DNA of 53,682 nucleotides from Actinomycetota bacterium (lineage in GTDB: Bacteria; Actinomycetota; Actinomycetes; Nanopelagicales; Nanopelagicaceae), in NCBI GenBank assembly GCA_010031635.1, contig RGZI01000002.1, forward strand, positions 1 through 53,682, read 5' to 3'. This document shows, piece after piece, positions 16,092 to 26,436 of the stretch. Below the pieces are notes generated by a model. It was not told where the DNA came from and did no database searches. It saw only the letters and a program-made list of their open reading frames with translations. The position numbers were made by a program, and so were the translations under genes. Position 1 is the stretch's first letter. Each line of letters starts with the position of its first letter.

Positions 16092-18089
16092 ATGGCTACC
16101 TTCGAAATTAATCTCAATGGCGAGCCGAAATCAGTTACCGTTGAAAAATACACCAGTGAACTTTTCCGCGACCAGCCCCAAGTAATTGCATTACGAATCA
16201 ACGATCAGTTGGCAGATTTGAATGCTGAAATCAAGGGTGGCGACAAAGTCGAGACGATAGAACTTGCCTCTGCCGATGGATTAATGATTTTGCGGCACTC
16301 AACGGCCCACGTTTTAGCCCAAGCGGTTCAAAAATTATTTCCACAAACCCGGCTAGGTATCGGGCCGCCGATTAAGGATGGCTTTTATTACGATTTTGAA
16401 GTTGAAAGACCATTTACACCTGATGATCTCTTGGCGCTGGAAAAAGAGATGTCCAAAATTGTTAAAGCCAACCAGAGATTTAGAAGAAGAGTTACTAATG
16501 AGGCAGATGCGCTTATTGAACTTGCCGCAGAACCTTTTAAATGTGAATTGATTAAAGATAAGTCACCATCAACTGATGAAGCATCAGCTGAAGGGGTCGA
16601 GGTAGGCGCCGGCGAATTAACAATCTACGACAATTTAAATCGTGATGGTGAGATTGAATGGCGTGACCTTTGTCGCGGACCACACATCCCGAGCACCAAA
16701 ATAATTCCAGCTTTTAAATTGATGCGGACATCAAGTGCTTATTGGCGCGGATCAGATAAGAATCCAAGTTTGCAACGAGTTTATGGAACCGCTTGGCCAT
16801 CACAAGAAGAGTTAGATGGTTATTTAAATTTCTTGATTGAAGCCGAAAAACGAGATCACCGTCGCTTAGGTGTTGAGTTAGATCTTTTTTCATTTCCAGA
16901 AGAGATTGGTTCGGGCCTTGCGGTCTTTCATCCCAAAGGCGGAATCATTCGCCGCGAAATGGAAGAGTACTCACGTAAGCGTCATGAAGAAGAAGGTTAT
17001 GAGTTTGTTTACTCTCCACATTTAACTAAAGCAGCGTTGTTTGAAACTTCCGGTCACCTTGAGTGGTACTCCGAAGGAATGTACCCACCAATGATTTTGG
17101 ATGAAGAGCGCAATTTAGATGGAACTGTTAAACGCGCAGGTGCGCAGTACTACATGAAACCGATGAACTGTCCTTTCCACAATTTGATTTATCGCTCACG
17201 TGGTCGTTCTTATCGTGAACTTCCTCTACGGTTATTTGAATTCGGCACTGTTTACCGTTATGAAAAATCCGGTGTTATCCAAGGTTTGACCCGTGCTCGT
17301 GGCTTTACCCAAGATGATGCCCACATTTATTGCACCCCTGATCAAATGGTTGATGAACTCGACAGTTTGCTGACATTTGTACTCGGATTACTTCGTGATT
17401 ATGGATTAACAGATTTTTACTTGGAGCTTTCCACAAAAAATCCAGCCAAATCGGTCGGATCAGATGAGGATTGGGAAAAAGCAACTGAAGCTTTGCGCGA
17501 ATCAGCTAATCGTCAAAAACTAGAATTAATTTTAGATCCAGAAGGTGCTGCATTTTATGGTCCGAAAATTTCGGTACAAGCAAAAGATGCAATTGGTCGT
17601 ACTTGGCAGATGTCTACGATCCAAGTTGATTTCCAACTTCCACAAAGGTTTGAACTTGAGTATGTCGGAACAGATGGAACTAGACAACGGCCGGTCATGA
17701 TTCATAGAGCGCTATTTGGATCAATTGAAAGATTCTTCGGAGTTCTTACCGAACATTACGCTGGAGCTTTTCCACCATGGCTTTCCCCTGTTCAAGTTAC
17801 CGCCATCCCGGTTGCGGATGCATTTTTGCCGTACTTAGAAAAGATAGTTTCGCAGATGCGCAAATTAGGCATTCGGGCCGAAATTGATAGTTCTGATGAT
17901 CGGATGCAAAAGAAGATTAGAAATGCACAGATGCAAAAAACTCCTTTTATGATTATTGCTGGCGAAGTTGATGAACAGGCAAATGCGATCTCAATTCGCT
18001 ATCGCAACGGTGAGCAGAAAAATGGAATTTCAGTAGCAGAGGCGATTGCTGAAATTACTAAAGTGATTGCTGATCGTTCACAAGTTTAA
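16092..18089 (+). CDS. thrS: Threonyl-tRNA synthetase
   Basis: Class II synthetase that charges tRNA-Thr. The domain order is complete for 665 residues: N-terminal TGS domain (1-60), editing domain with [10 protein letters not shown] and CRGPHIP, catalytic core with zinc ligand Cys near residue 360 ([10 protein letters not shown]) and motif 2 ([11 protein letters not shown]), a motif 3 region ([15 protein letters not shown]), and the anticodon-binding domain ending near 660. It begins the conserved actinobacterial run thrS-pgsA-pimA. The 3' end overlaps the convergent EF-G-like gene by 32 bases. Confidence 0.97.
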   Translation: MATFEINLNGEPKSVTVEKYTSELFRDQPQVIALRINDQLADLNAEIKGGDKVETIELASADGLMILRHSTAHVLAQAVQKLFPQTRLGIGPPIKDGFYYDFEVERPFTPDDLLALEKEMSKIVKANQRFRRRVTNEADALIELAAEPFKCELIKDKSPSTDEASAEGVEVGAGELTIYDNLNRDGEIEWRDLCRGPHIPSTKIIPAFKLMRTSSAYWRGSDKNPSLQRVYGTAWPSQEELDGYLNFLIEAEKRDHRRLGVELDLFSFPEEIGSGLAVFHPKGGIIRREMEEYSRKRHEEEGYEFVYSPHLTKAALFETSGHLEWYSEGMYPPMILDEERNLDGTVKRAGAQYYMKPMNCPFHNLIYRSRGRSYRELPLRLFEFGTVYRYEKSGVIQGLTRARGFTQDDAHIYCTPDQMVDELDSLLTFVLGLLRDYGLTDFYLELSTKNPAKSVGSDEDWEKATEALRESANRQKLELILDPEGAAFYGPKISVQAKDAIGRTWQMSTIQVDFQLPQRFELEYVGTDGTRQRPVMIHRALFGSIERFFGVLTEHYAGAFPPWLSPVQVTAIPVADAFLPYLEKIVSQMRKLGIRAEIDSSDDRMQKKIRNAQMQKTPFMIIAGEVDEQANAISIRYRNGEQKNGISVAEAIAEITKVIADRSQV

Positions 18090-18708
18090 TTAAATCCATT
18101 ATTTCATTAAAACCGATATCTGCTTTAACAGAAAGCGGAATTGCCGGAATGAAAAGCCCAAAAACAAAAGAATCTTCACCGAACTCCTCAAGTGAAGCAA
18201 GGTGCTCTTCTCTGAATTCTTGAATTACCACTTTATGATCCTCATCGCATGGATAGATTTTAAATTCAGCGGTTGAGTAATCATGAATTGTTAAATCTTT
18301 TAAGTTTATTAGCGCACATGGAGCCCCACCATCATCATGTAAAACCAAATACGGAGTTGTGAAATTATCAAGCACTCGACGAGCGATTAAAATTGCCTCA
18401 TCAAAATCTGCTTCCTGATCTTCGATTTTGGTTATGAGTAGTGCCCGGGGGAGTGATAAATCGGATGCCACCTCCCACCATTTCAAAATCTGTTGATCTA
18501 AACCTTCATGTGCGCTCATTGCAAAAAATGCCAGATCAAAGTTTTCTAAATTAAGTTCAGTTGAATTGGTTGTGGCAGTTTCAAAGGGAGTTACCGCTAA
18601 TGGCGACTCCAGGGTGAGCAAGCCATGGTCGGCAATAGATTTAGCCAAAGGTGGTAAATCGGCTGTCGAATGACCGATTAAGGCGATTTTGAGCGCTGTC
18701 GATCTCAT
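18058..18708 (-). CDS. Degenerate EF-G-like GTPase-domain protein
   Basis: This 216-residue protein looks like the G domain of an EF-G paralogue with its nucleotide site lost. The opening [18 protein letters not shown] aligns with the EF-G-type GHSGAGKTT P-loop, but the P-loop Lys is Leu18 and both Thr are Pro19-Pro20. The NKxD motif is TKIE at 93-96, followed by EADFDEAI, which resembles the EF-G segment after NKxD. The end ([12 protein letters not shown]) resembles the close of the EF-G G domain. Domains II-V are absent. GTP binding is unlikely, so a scaffold or regulatory role is possible. It is divergent from pgsA and overlaps thrS. The assignment is by motif reading only. Confidence 0.5.
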   Translation of the reverse strand: MRSTALKIALIGHSTADLPPLAKSIADHGLLTLESPLAVTPFETATTNSTELNLENFDLAFFAMSAHEGLDQQILKWWEVASDLSLPRALLITKIEDQEADFDEAILIARRVLDNFTTPYLVLHDDGGAPCALINLKDLTIHDYSTAEFKIYPCDEDHKVVIQEFREEHLASLEEFGEDSFVFGLFIPAIPLSVKADIGFNEIMDLIKLVNDQQSL

Positions 18709-18734
18709 TGCCGAAAGCCTACGATGTACTCACT

Positions 18735-19325
18735 ATGTTGAGCGCCATTTTGCGGAAGCCGGTCGCCCGTGTTGTTGATCCAGTCGCGGTCTTGTTACTG
18801 CGAATTGGGGTCACTCCAAACGGAATGACTTTTTTCGGCTCCTTAGGCACTTGTGGAATTGCATTGTGGTTATGGCCACAAGGGGAGTATTTCTGGGGAA
18901 CTATGGGAGTGATCGCTTTTATCTTTAGTGATCTTCTTGATGGAACTATGGCGCGGATCAGTAAAAAAAGTACTCAATGGGGAGCATTTTTCGATTCCAC
19001 CATTGATCGAGTTGTAGATGTCGCGTTAATCGGCGCACTTCTCTTGTCTTTACTGAAAACTGATGATCGCTTAGCGGTGGTGGCGTTTACTGCTTTGATC
19101 GGTGGTTTTCTAGTTTCTTATGTAAAAGCTAGAGCACAGGCTCTTTCATTTAATTGTGATGGAGGATTTGCCGAACGTGCTGAACGAGTAATAATTTTAC
19201 TGACCGCTGTCGGATTCGCCGGTCTTGGAGTTCCTTACATCCTTGCTATTGGAGTTTGGATCTTAGCCATCACTTCTTTGGCTACATTTGTTTTCCGAGT
19301 TCATCAAGTCTGGAAACAGAGATGA
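18735..19325 (+). CDS. pgsA: CDP-alcohol phosphatidyltransferase, probable phosphatidylinositol-phosphate synthase
   Basis: An integral membrane enzyme with the CDP-alcohol phosphotransferase signature D-G-x2-A-R-x8-G-x3-D-x3-D, seen in LLDGTMARISKK and GAFFDSTIDR. Four catalytic metal-binding Asp are present. With the acyltransferase and PimA-like genes downstream it fits actinobacterial phosphatidylinositol-phosphate synthase, which starts PI and PIM synthesis from CDP-diacylglycerol and inositol phosphate. I choose ATG 18735; a TTG at 18708 would overlap the divergent gene's start and add nine residues not typical of the family. The stop overlaps the next gene (ATGA). Confidence 0.87.
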   Translation: MLSAILRKPVARVVDPVAVLLLRIGVTPNGMTFFGSLGTCGIALWLWPQGEYFWGTMGVIAFIFSDLLDGTMARISKKSTQWGAFFDSTIDRVVDVALIGALLLSLLKTDDRLAVVAFTALIGGFLVSYVKARAQALSFNCDGGFAERAERVIILLTAVGFAGLGVPYILAIGVWILAITSLATFVFRVHQVWKQR

Positions 19326-20215
19326 GTGGATTAAAAGATTCAATGATTGCGCAATTATATTTACTTGGTTGGAGGATAGTTCAAGTTTTACCTGAGAAAA
19401 GTGCATATAGATTATTTGAAAAATTAGGAAAGGGTTTTTATAGTCGAAATGGTAAAGCAGTTAAAAGATTTCGATCAAATTTACAAGTAGTTATGCCGAG
19501 TGCTGACTCAATTGAATTAGAAAAGAGTGTTATCAAAGGCATTTCCTCATATTTTCGGTATTGGTGTGACACTTTTAGATTTCCAGGGTGGGGTAAACAG
19601 AAGATATTAGATTCCGTAAATGCTTCAAATGAAAACTTGCTGCAAGATCCTATTTCAGCTGGTACCGGGGTAATTGTGGCTTTACCGCATTCTGGAAATT
19701 GGGATCATGCTGGTGCATATTTTTGCGTACAAGGAATTCCATTAGTTTCGGTAGCGGAAAGATTGAAGCCAGAAAAACTTTTTCAGAAATTTCTAACTTA
19801 TCGGCAAGCCCTTGGGATGGAAATATTGCCGCTTGATAGCAATACCTTGCCAACGTTAAGTGATCGATTAAATGCAGGAAAATTGATTGCACTTGTCGCT
19901 GATCGAGACTTTTCAAAAAATGGAGTTGAAGTTGATTTCTTCGGCAAAAAGGCGAAGATGCCAATTGGTCCAGCACTTTTGTCACTACGTACCGGCGCTC
20001 CATTAATTACCGCTCAAGTTTCCTACAATCCAAAAGGAATCCAAATAGATTTCTTAGGGCCATTGACTCCAAGGATTCAAGGATCATTAGAGGATCAGGC
20101 AAAAGATTTAGTCCAGCAGTGCGCTGATAATTTTGCAATTGGTATTTCTAAAAAACCTGAAGATTGGCATATGTTGCAAAGAATTTGGATTGAGCCTGAG
20201 GTTTCAAATGGATAA
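19322..20215 (+). CDS. Lysophospholipid-type acyltransferase, probable PIM acyltransferase (PatA-like)
   Basis: Member of the LpxL/HtrB-PatA acyltransferase family. The catalytic H-x4-D lies in PHSGNWDHAG near residue 122, and downstream blocks (VSVAERLKPEKLF, ALVADRDFSKNGVEVDFFG) match the family. In actinobacteria the gene between pgsA and pimA acylates the mannose of phosphatidylinositol mannosides at the cytoplasmic membrane face. Length is 297 residues from ATG 19322, which overlaps the pgsA stop. It overlaps the glycosyltransferase start by 8 bases. Confidence 0.85.
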   Translation: MSGLKDSMIAQLYLLGWRIVQVLPEKSAYRLFEKLGKGFYSRNGKAVKRFRSNLQVVMPSADSIELEKSVIKGISSYFRYWCDTFRFPGWGKQKILDSVNASNENLLQDPISAGTGVIVALPHSGNWDHAGAYFCVQGIPLVSVAERLKPEKLFQKFLTYRQALGMEILPLDSNTLPTLSDRLNAGKLIALVADRDFSKNGVEVDFFGKKAKMPIGPALLSLRTGAPLITAQVSYNPKGIQIDFLGPLTPRIQGSLEDQAKDLVQQCADNFAIGISKKPEDWHMLQRIWIEPEVSNG

Positions 20216-21368
20216 GAAACTTAAAATCGGATTGGTATCTCCGTATGGGTGGGATTTACCGGGTGGAGTTCAGATTCATATTAGAGATTTAGCAGAGCAC
20301 TTAATTGCCAAGGGACATGAAGTTTCAGTACTTACTCCGGCAGTAGAGGAAGAACTTCTTCCTGCCTGGGTGCAATCAGCGGGCCGACCTTTGGCGATTC
20401 CATACAACGGTGCTGTAGCCCGAGTTAGTTTTGGACCTGTTGCTACTTTGCGAGTGCGGAAATGGATTTCAGAGGGTGATTTTGATTTACTGCACTTGCA
20501 TGAACCAGCGATACCTTCGCTCTCTTTGCTTGCGTGCTGGGCTGCCGAGGGTCCAATGGTCGGAACATTTCACGCAACTGCGCCAAGACAAAAAGCTATT
20601 TTTGCTGTTGGTCCAATTCTTGAACCGGCAATTGAGAAATTAAGCGCCCGAATTGCGGTAAGTGAAATGGCACGCGAAACGTTAACGGAACATTTAGAAA
20701 CCAACGCCATTGTGATTCCAAACGGTATTAATCATCAATTTTTTAGTGATGCAAAAGCTAACCCAGAATGGGTAGGGAGTTCTATTGGTTTTGTGGGCAG
20801 ATTTGATGAACCCCGAAAAGGTTTAGATGTGCTGATTAGAGCGTTGCCAGAAATTATTAAGAACAATCCAGATTTACGAGTCATAGTTGCCGGACCTGGC
20901 GAAAGTGAAGATGTACTTAAAGGTGTTGAGCAATCAATCCGTAATCGTTTTCTTTTCCTTGGTCGCGTTTCAGATGTAGATAAAGCCAGATTGCTGAAAT
21001 CTGTTGATTTGTATGTTGCACCAAATACCGGCGGCGAATCTTTTGGAATTATCTTGGCTGAAGCAATGGCTGCTGGAACTGCAGTAGTGGCCAGTGACTT
21101 ACCAGCCTTTAGAGCGACGGTTAACAACGGAAACGCAGGAGCATTATTTATAAATGAAGATTCAACTGACTTAGCGCGAGTGGCTAATAATTTGTTATTA
21201 AATGGTGAGTTAAATCGAGAATTCGGCGAAAGCGGTCGCGAGTGGTCGAAAAGGTATGATTGGTCAAATGTTGCTCATCAGATTGAAAATGTTTATGAAA
21301 TGGTGAGTTCAACTGGGGAGAAAGTCTCACTTGGTAGTGATTTGCGTGGATGGATGAGGTCAAAATAG
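20208..21368 (+). CDS. pimA: GT4 glycosyltransferase, probable phosphatidylinositol mannosyltransferase PimA
   Basis: GT-B fold retaining glycosyltransferase. The N-terminal acceptor domain opens with IGLVSPYGWDLPGGVQIHI, where the glycine loop is typical of PimA. The C-terminal donor domain has FVGRFDEPRKGLDVLI, an R/K pair and the E-x7-E motif in GGESFGIILAEAMAAGT. It would transfer mannose from GDP-mannose to phosphatidylinositol. From ATG 20208 it is 386 residues, close to mycobacterial PimA, and the longer upstream frame lacks family sequence. Operon context with pgsA and the acyltransferase supports the call. Confidence 0.9.
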   Translation: MDKKLKIGLVSPYGWDLPGGVQIHIRDLAEHLIAKGHEVSVLTPAVEEELLPAWVQSAGRPLAIPYNGAVARVSFGPVATLRVRKWISEGDFDLLHLHEPAIPSLSLLACWAAEGPMVGTFHATAPRQKAIFAVGPILEPAIEKLSARIAVSEMARETLTEHLETNAIVIPNGINHQFFSDAKANPEWVGSSIGFVGRFDEPRKGLDVLIRALPEIIKNNPDLRVIVAGPGESEDVLKGVEQSIRNRFLFLGRVSDVDKARLLKSVDLYVAPNTGGESFGIILAEAMAAGTAVVASDLPAFRATVNNGNAGALFINEDSTDLARVANNLLLNGELNREFGESGREWSKRYDWSNVAHQIENVYEMVSSTGEKVSLGSDLRGWMRSK

Positions 21369-21884
21369 ATGTTGAGTTGGCCATTAATCTCTTTGCTTTT
21401 TTCAATCCTATTAATAGTTTGGTATTTGTCTTTTACGGCTACCCGATTAGATCGATTGCACCATCGCGTAGAAACTACCTGGGGGAATTTAGATGCGGCG
21501 CTCCACAAAAGGGCGGGAATTGCACTAGAAATTGCGCGCTCAGGAATGCTTGATCCAGCTAGCTCGGTAATTCTTTCGACTGCGGCTCATACCGCTTTAG
21601 TCGCCCTTCCAGAAAATAGATCTGATGCCGAAGAGGATCTTTCCGAAATCATCACTTCAATGGTGAATATCGAAGTGCTTGGTGCAGATCTACGTTTGAA
21701 AGCTTTTGAATTAACTGAGAGTTTAAATGAAGTTCGCGCCCGAGTTCGAATTGCAATTTCATTTCACATTGAAGCTGTCAATTCCACAAAATTGCAACGC
21801 TCTCGCGGATTGATTAAGTTTTTACGCTTAGCCGGACGCGCTCCGATTCCGGTTCAATTCCCTTTTGAGGAGATTGCAGTATGA
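21369..21884 (+). CDS. Membrane-anchored LemA-like protein
   Basis: A 171-residue protein with one N-terminal membrane helix (residues 3-22) followed by a helical cytoplasmic part. The stretch RLDRLHHRVETTWGNLDAALHKRA resembles the start of the LemA helical domain seen in actinobacterial proteins placed after pimA. The function is not established. The start directly abuts the PimA stop, and the stop overlaps the next lipoprotein start by 4 bases, so it belongs to the PIM operon. Confidence 0.65.
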   Translation: MLSWPLISLLFSILLIVWYLSFTATRLDRLHHRVETTWGNLDAALHKRAGIALEIARSGMLDPASSVILSTAAHTALVALPENRSDAEEDLSEIITSMVNIEVLGADLRLKAFELTESLNEVRARVRIAISFHIEAVNSTKLQRSRGLIKFLRLAGRAPIPVQFPFEEIAV

Positions 21885-22909
21885 AAAAAATAATTGGGAT
21901 TTCATTAGTTGTTGCATTGCTAACTTCGTGCTCGGGAGTTTCGCTACCTGGGGGCTCCAAGAGTGAGAAAATTGAAGTCCAAAAAAATCTACTAACTGGC
22001 TTGCCAGGTAGCAACAATGAAATCATTGTTGTCAAAATAGACGATACTCATCAAGCACAACCACAAACTGGAATTGAAGATGCAGATGTGGTTTACATTG
22101 AGCAGGTCGAAGGCGGGGCAACCAGAATTGCTGCTGTTTATTCATCAAAATATCCAGAGGTCGTCGGTCCAGTACGTAGCGCCCGTATAAGCGACATGGA
22201 AATTTTTGCACAATACGGGAAATTTGGATTTGCCTATTCTGGCTCCCAACACAAACTTCTCCCAGTTATTACTGCAGCAAATCTTTTTAACATGAGTGCG
22301 GAACATTTTGGTTATTACGAACCATACTTTCGAGATGACACCAGATACGCTCCAGTAAATTTATATTTACACCCAAATATTTTGTTAGAGAAAGCTCATG
22401 CTAAAGATATTTACTTTGAAAAAGCAGATAAAAGTGGATGGATATTTGGGTCAGCAGCATCAGGTGGACGCAAAGTCCTCGGAGTTGATTTCTCTTGGCC
22501 AGCAGTTAAATATGGTGCAGATTGGGACAAAGTAAGTAAGAAGTGGTTGATCCGCCAAAATGGTGAACCGAAGATGGCTAAATCAGGAATCCAGTTGGGC
22601 GCAGATACTTTAGTTGTGCAATTAGTTTCGATTACCGATTCTGAGTATGGGGACAAATACGGTGGAGTTACTCCGCATGTAGCAACAATTGGAACCGGCA
22701 AAGCATTGATTTTCCGAAATGGGAAAGTATTTGATGCAATCTGGAATCGACCAACCGCAACCGAGACCACAACCTGGAAAGATGCCACGGGGGCTGATAT
22801 CCCATTCGCGACTGGGCAGACTTGGATCGCTTTAGTTGATAAAGAGCGCGAACCCAAGGTGATTGAGCCTGAAATGCCATCGGATGCCGCTTCGCCGGCG
22901 ACAAAGTAG
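21881..22909 (+). CDS. DUF3048-domain lipoprotein (YerB-like)
   Basis: A lipoprotein with signal peptide ending LLTSC (Cys17), then a linker and the DUF3048 pattern: NLLTGLP near the start, VVKIDD, ADVVYIEQVEGGATRIAAVY, GPVRSARISDMEI and the C-terminal block with WNRPTATETTTW. The family is widespread in Gram-positives on the outer membrane face; its role is unknown, though cell-envelope functions are suspected. Length is 342 residues. A small hairpin (22906-22922) lies just after it, without a clear T run. Confidence 0.87.
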   Translation: MKKIIGISLVVALLTSCSGVSLPGGSKSEKIEVQKNLLTGLPGSNNEIIVVKIDDTHQAQPQTGIEDADVVYIEQVEGGATRIAAVYSSKYPEVVGPVRSARISDMEIFAQYGKFGFAYSGSQHKLLPVITAANLFNMSAEHFGYYEPYFRDDTRYAPVNLYLHPNILLEKAHAKDIYFEKADKSGWIFGSAASGGRKVLGVDFSWPAVKYGADWDKVSKKWLIRQNGEPKMAKSGIQLGADTLVVQLVSITDSEYGDKYGGVTPHVATIGTGKALIFRNGKVFDAIWNRPTATETTTWKDATGADIPFATGQTWIALVDKEREPKVIEPEMPSDAASPATK

Positions 22910-22966
22910 AGTATCCCTCTACGGATTTGCAGGAATTTTAAGTAGGTATAAATAGGGGAGTAATTA

Positions 22967-23854
22967 ATGGATCAGGTAACCGGTACCGCCCGAGTTAAAA
23001 GAGGCATGGCTGAAATGCTTAAGGGCGGAGTAATCATGGATGTGGTGAATGTTGAACAAGCGCGCATCGCTGAAGATGCTGGCGCTGTTGCAGTCATGGC
23101 ATTAGAGCGGGTCCCGGCAGATATTCGCGCCCAAGGTGGCGTTGCTCGAATGTCAGATCCAGATATGATCGAAAAAATTCAAGCAAGTGTTTCAATTCCC
23201 GTAATGGCCAAAGCTCGCATCGGACATTTTGCTGAAGCCCAAATCTTGCAATCACTTGGTGTCGATTACATCGATGAATCAGAAGTTTTAACTCCAGCAG
23301 ATTTCGAGCATCACATTGATAAATGGAACTTCACTATCCCATTTGTTTGCGGTGCAACAAATCTTGGTGAGGCTTTGCGACGGATCAATGAAGGTGCCGC
23401 AATGATTAGATCCAAAGGTGAAGCAGGAACTGGTGATGTTTCAAATGCAACAACGCACATCCGCACCATCACTGGAGAAATTCGCCGTTTAACATCATTG
23501 CGCCCAGAAGAGTTGTACGTCGCAGCTAAAGAGTTACAAGCTCCTTACGCCTTGGTGAAAGAAGTCGCTGAAACCGGAAAATTGCCAGTTGTTTTATTCA
23601 CTGCTGGTGGAATTGCAACTCCTGCTGATGCCGCGATGATGATGCAATTAGGTGCCGACGGTGTATTTATCGGTTCTGGCATTTTCAAATCAGGCAATCC
23701 AGCTCAAAGAGCAGCGGCTTGTGTGAAAGCAACTACATTTTTTAATGATGCAAAAGTTGTAGCCGATGCCTCCCGTGGTTTAGGTGAAGCAATGGTTGGA
23801 ATCAATGTTGCTGACATCCCAGCACCGCACCGTCTTGCTGAACGCGGTTGGTAG
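22967..23854 (+). CDS. pdxS: Pyridoxal 5'-phosphate synthase, synthase subunit
   Basis: TIM-barrel subunit of the deoxyxylulose-independent PLP synthase, joining ribose 5-phosphate, glyceraldehyde 3-phosphate and ammonia. It is highly conserved: [18 protein letters not shown] at the N-terminus, [13 protein letters not shown] with the catalytic region, and the phosphate loop [11 protein letters not shown]. Length (295) is standard. AGGGGAG precedes the ATG. The ammonia comes from PdxT, encoded 29 bases downstream, with which it forms the 12+12 complex. Confidence 0.97.
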   Translation: MDQVTGTARVKRGMAEMLKGGVIMDVVNVEQARIAEDAGAVAVMALERVPADIRAQGGVARMSDPDMIEKIQASVSIPVMAKARIGHFAEAQILQSLGVDYIDESEVLTPADFEHHIDKWNFTIPFVCGATNLGEALRRINEGAAMIRSKGEAGTGDVSNATTHIRTITGEIRRLTSLRPEELYVAAKELQAPYALVKEVAETGKLPVVLFTAGGIATPADAAMMMQLGADGVFIGSGIFKSGNPAQRAAACVKATTFFNDAKVVADASRGLGEAMVGINVADIPAPHRLAERGW

Positions 23855-23883
23855 TTAACGATTTCGTAACGGATTGAGATCAA

Positions 23884-24483
23884 TTGAAAAAAATTGGCGT
23901 ACTCGCATTACAAGGTGATGTTAGGGAGCATATTTTTGCAATTGAAAATTGCGGTGCTACTGCTTCAGAGGTCAAACGACCAAGTGATCTCGAAAAACTT
24001 GATGGCTTGATCATTCCGGGTGGGGAATCAACAACAATTGCGAAGTTGCTGAGAATTTTTGATTTGTTTGAACCGTTGCAGAAAGCATTGCGAAATGGTT
24101 TGCCGGTTTATGGCAGCTGCGCCGGAATGATTCTGCTTGCCAACAAGATCATTGATGGAACCGCAGATCAAGAAACTCTTGAAGTAATCGATATTACGGT
24201 GAAAAGAAATGCATTTGGACGCCAGGTAGATTCATTTGAACAAGAGTTATTAATTCCTGAAATCGATGACAAACCTTTCAATGCAATATTCATTCGTGCG
24301 CCATGGATTGAAGAGATTGGCGCTGATGTGAAATCACTTGCCGACTTAACAACTGTGGGCGGAAAAGTTCACTCAGTTTTAGCGAGAAGTGAAACTGCAC
24401 TTGTTTCATCTTTCCACCCAGAGTTAAGTGGAGATCTGCGAGTTCACCGTTATTTTATTGATAAAATCTGTTGCATTAACTAG
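23884..24483 (+). CDS. pdxT: Pyridoxal 5'-phosphate synthase, glutaminase subunit
   Basis: Class I-like glutaminase feeding ammonia to PdxS. The triad is visible: Cys in YGSCAGMIL (near residue 80) and His/Glu in SSFHPELSGD near the C-terminus. The PGGEST oxyanion strand is at about 47-52. The start is TTG at 23884, directly before the conserved KKIGVLALQGDV. At 199 residues it is of normal length. It follows pdxS in the same operon and is followed by yebC after 32 bases. Confidence 0.95.
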   Translation: MKKIGVLALQGDVREHIFAIENCGATASEVKRPSDLEKLDGLIIPGGESTTIAKLLRIFDLFEPLQKALRNGLPVYGSCAGMILLANKIIDGTADQETLEVIDITVKRNAFGRQVDSFEQELLIPEIDDKPFNAIFIRAPWIEEIGADVKSLADLTTVGGKVHSVLARSETALVSSFHPELSGDLRVHRYFIDKICCIN

Positions 24484-24515
24484 AGTTCGCAACAGGCTAA
24501 ACAAGGAGTTGAGAG

Positions 24516-25268
24516 ATGTCGGGTCATTCCAAATGGGCGACTACAAAGCATAAGAAGGCGATCATCGACGGTCGCAGAGCAAAAACCTTTGCAAAGTTGA
24601 TTAAAGGTATTGAAGTTGCTGCACGCACCGGCGGAATTGATGTTGCTGGAAATCCAACCCTGTTTGATGCAATTACAAAAGCAAAAAAGAGTTCAGTTCC
24701 ATCTGACAATATCGACCGGGCAATCAAACGTGGTGGCGGTCTTGAATCAGGCGGAGCAAATTGGGAAACAATTATGTATGAGGGTTATGGCCCTAATGGA
24801 GTAGCACTACTAATTGAATGTTTATCAGATAATCGAAACCGTGCTGCTGGCGAAGTTCGTTTAGCAGTAACTCGCAATGGCGGATCGATGGCCGACCCAG
24901 GTTCGGTTTCATATCTTTTTGGTCGCCGCGGAGTAGTTATCGTTTCAAAAAATGCTGGCGCTATTTCCGAAGATGATTTATTAGCAGTCGTGCTTGACGC
25001 CGGTGCAGAAGAGATTAATGATCTTGGTGAGACCTTTGAAATCATTAGCGATGCTTCTGCGGTAGTAAAAGTACGTCAAGCGTTGCAAGGCGCGAAGATT
25101 GATTATGAATCTGCAGATACTCCATTTTTGCCAACCATGAGTGTCGAATTAGATGCTGATGGCGCTAATAAAGTATTTGCATTAATCGAAGCGATTGAAG
25201 ATTGCGATGATGTGCAGAACGTATTCGCCAACTTCGACGTATCTGATGAGGTTATGGCTACCCTTTAA
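24516..25268 (+). CDS. yebC: YebC/PmpR/TACO1 family protein
   Basis: Shows the family's N-terminal signature [24 protein letters not shown]-type block and the three-domain length (250 residues). Members have been described as DNA-binding regulators and more recently as translation factors that relieve ribosome stalling. It sits just before ruvCAB, as in many bacteria. A clear AAGGAG lies 8 bases upstream of the ATG. Nothing unusual is seen in the sequence. Confidence 0.94.
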   Translation: MSGHSKWATTKHKKAIIDGRRAKTFAKLIKGIEVAARTGGIDVAGNPTLFDAITKAKKSSVPSDNIDRAIKRGGGLESGGANWETIMYEGYGPNGVALLIECLSDNRNRAAGEVRLAVTRNGGSMADPGSVSYLFGRRGVVIVSKNAGAISEDDLLAVVLDAGAEEINDLGETFEIISDASAVVKVRQALQGAKIDYESADTPFLPTMSVELDADGANKVFALIEAIEDCDDVQNVFANFDVSDEVMATL

Positions 25269-25327
25269 GGCAAGCTTTTCGGCGAGGCAGCCGACCCGAT
25301 CAACGCAACTCAATTAGGCTTAAGTTC

Positions 25328-25834
25328 ATGCTGGTTCTTGGAATTGACCCTGGATTAACTAGGTGCGGCGTTGGCGCTGTTTCCGGCGCTCCGGGCCAGG
25401 TCTTGAAATTTATCGATGTTGGAGTGATTCGTTCCTCACCAGAGTTACCGGTTGAATTACGTTTGCTTCAAATATCAAATGGTTTGGTCGAATGGATTGA
25501 GAAAATTAAACCGGACTCAATCGCCGTAGAGCGAGTATTTGCACAAGCAAATAGAGCCAGCGCGATGGAAACAGCGCAAGCCGCTGGAATCGCTTTACTA
25601 CTCGCCGCCCAACGCAATATTCCAGTTGCACTGCATACTCCGACTGAAGTAAAGGCTGCAGTTACTGGTTCAGGCGTCGCTGGAAAACCACAAGTTGGTG
25701 AGATGGTGAAACGGTTATTGAAATTGGATGAGATTCCAAAACCTGCAGATTCAGCGGATGCGTTAGCGCTAGCGATCTGCCACATAATTCGCGCACCGAT
25801 GAAAGCCCGAATTGAAAACGCCAGGTTTCGATGA
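25328..25834 (+). CDS. ruvC: Holliday junction endonuclease RuvC
   Basis: Resolves Holliday junctions with RuvAB. The acidic catalytic residues are in place: Asp7 in [11 protein letters not shown], Glu in [10 protein letters not shown], and the Asp pair in [12 protein letters not shown]. Length (168) is slightly shorter than the E. coli protein, mostly at the C-terminus. It overlaps the ruvA start by 4 bases, so the three ruv genes form one operon. Confidence 0.95.
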   Translation: MLVLGIDPGLTRCGVGAVSGAPGQVLKFIDVGVIRSSPELPVELRLLQISNGLVEWIEKIKPDSIAVERVFAQANRASAMETAQAAGIALLLAAQRNIPVALHTPTEVKAAVTGSGVAGKPQVGEMVKRLLKLDEIPKPADSADALALAICHIIRAPMKARIENARFR

Positions 25835-26436
25835 TTGCAAGTATTAGAGGCGAAGTTTTGGCGATCATTGATAACTCGGTGGTGATTGATGTTGGGGGAG
25901 TTGGCATCTCAACTCTGGTGGTTGAAAGAACTCTGCAAACTTTGAGTATCGGCGCCAAAGCAACTTTGCATACCTCGCTGATGGTCCGCGAAGATTCATT
26001 AACACTTTTTGGTTTTGAAGATACTCAAGAAAGAGATTTATTCGTTCTATTGCAAACTGTTACTGGAATCGGACCCCGTGTTGCGCAATCAATATTGAAT
26101 ACTTTGACAGTGAGCGATTTAAGAAATGCGATTGGGAATGAAAGCGCCGCCGCACTTGAGAAAGTTTCTGGATTAGGCAAAAAGGGAGCAGCGAGAATTA
26201 TTTTGGAGTTGAAAGATAAAGTTTCTGGCGTAAATCAACGCATCGCAAGTGGCGATAGTGGTTGGCAAAGTTCAATTAGTGCCGCGCTCTCTGGATTAGG
26301 TTTTACGGGCCGTGAAATTGATCAAGCGATCTCATCTGTTGCGGTGACCGCACTTGATCAACCGTTAGAAGAGAAGTTACGAGTTGCACTGTTGAATTTG
26401 CAATCACCACAGAGTCGAGGTGGTGCACGTGGATGA
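25831..26436 (+). CDS. ruvA: Holliday junction DNA helicase subunit RuvA
   Basis: Junction-binding tetramer subunit that recruits RuvB. It begins MIASIRGEV, carries the OB-fold then two helix-hairpin-helix motifs ([13 protein letters not shown] and [17 protein letters not shown]), and ends with a short domain III ([17 protein letters not shown]) that contacts RuvB. It has 201 residues, the family norm. Overlaps at both ends with ruvC and ruvB suggest translational coupling. Confidence 0.95.
   Translation: MIASIRGEVLAIIDNSVVIDVGGVGISTLVVERTLQTLSIGAKATLHTSLMVREDSLTLFGFEDTQERDLFVLLQTVTGIGPRVAQSILNTLTVSDLRNAIGNESAAALEKVSGLGKKGAARIILELKDKVSGVNQRIASGDSGWQSSISAALSGLGFTGREIDQAISSVAVTALDQPLEEKLRVALLNLQSPQSRGGARG

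Noticed and set aside
22906-22922. Hairpin GTAGAG/CTCTAC after the DUF3048 gene
   Set aside because: Only six pairs and no following T run, so too weak to call a terminator.
22926-22952. Possible promoter (TTTGCA and TATAAA) before pdxS
   Set aside because: The spacing is about 15 bases and the implied start of transcription would fall within the ribosome binding site.
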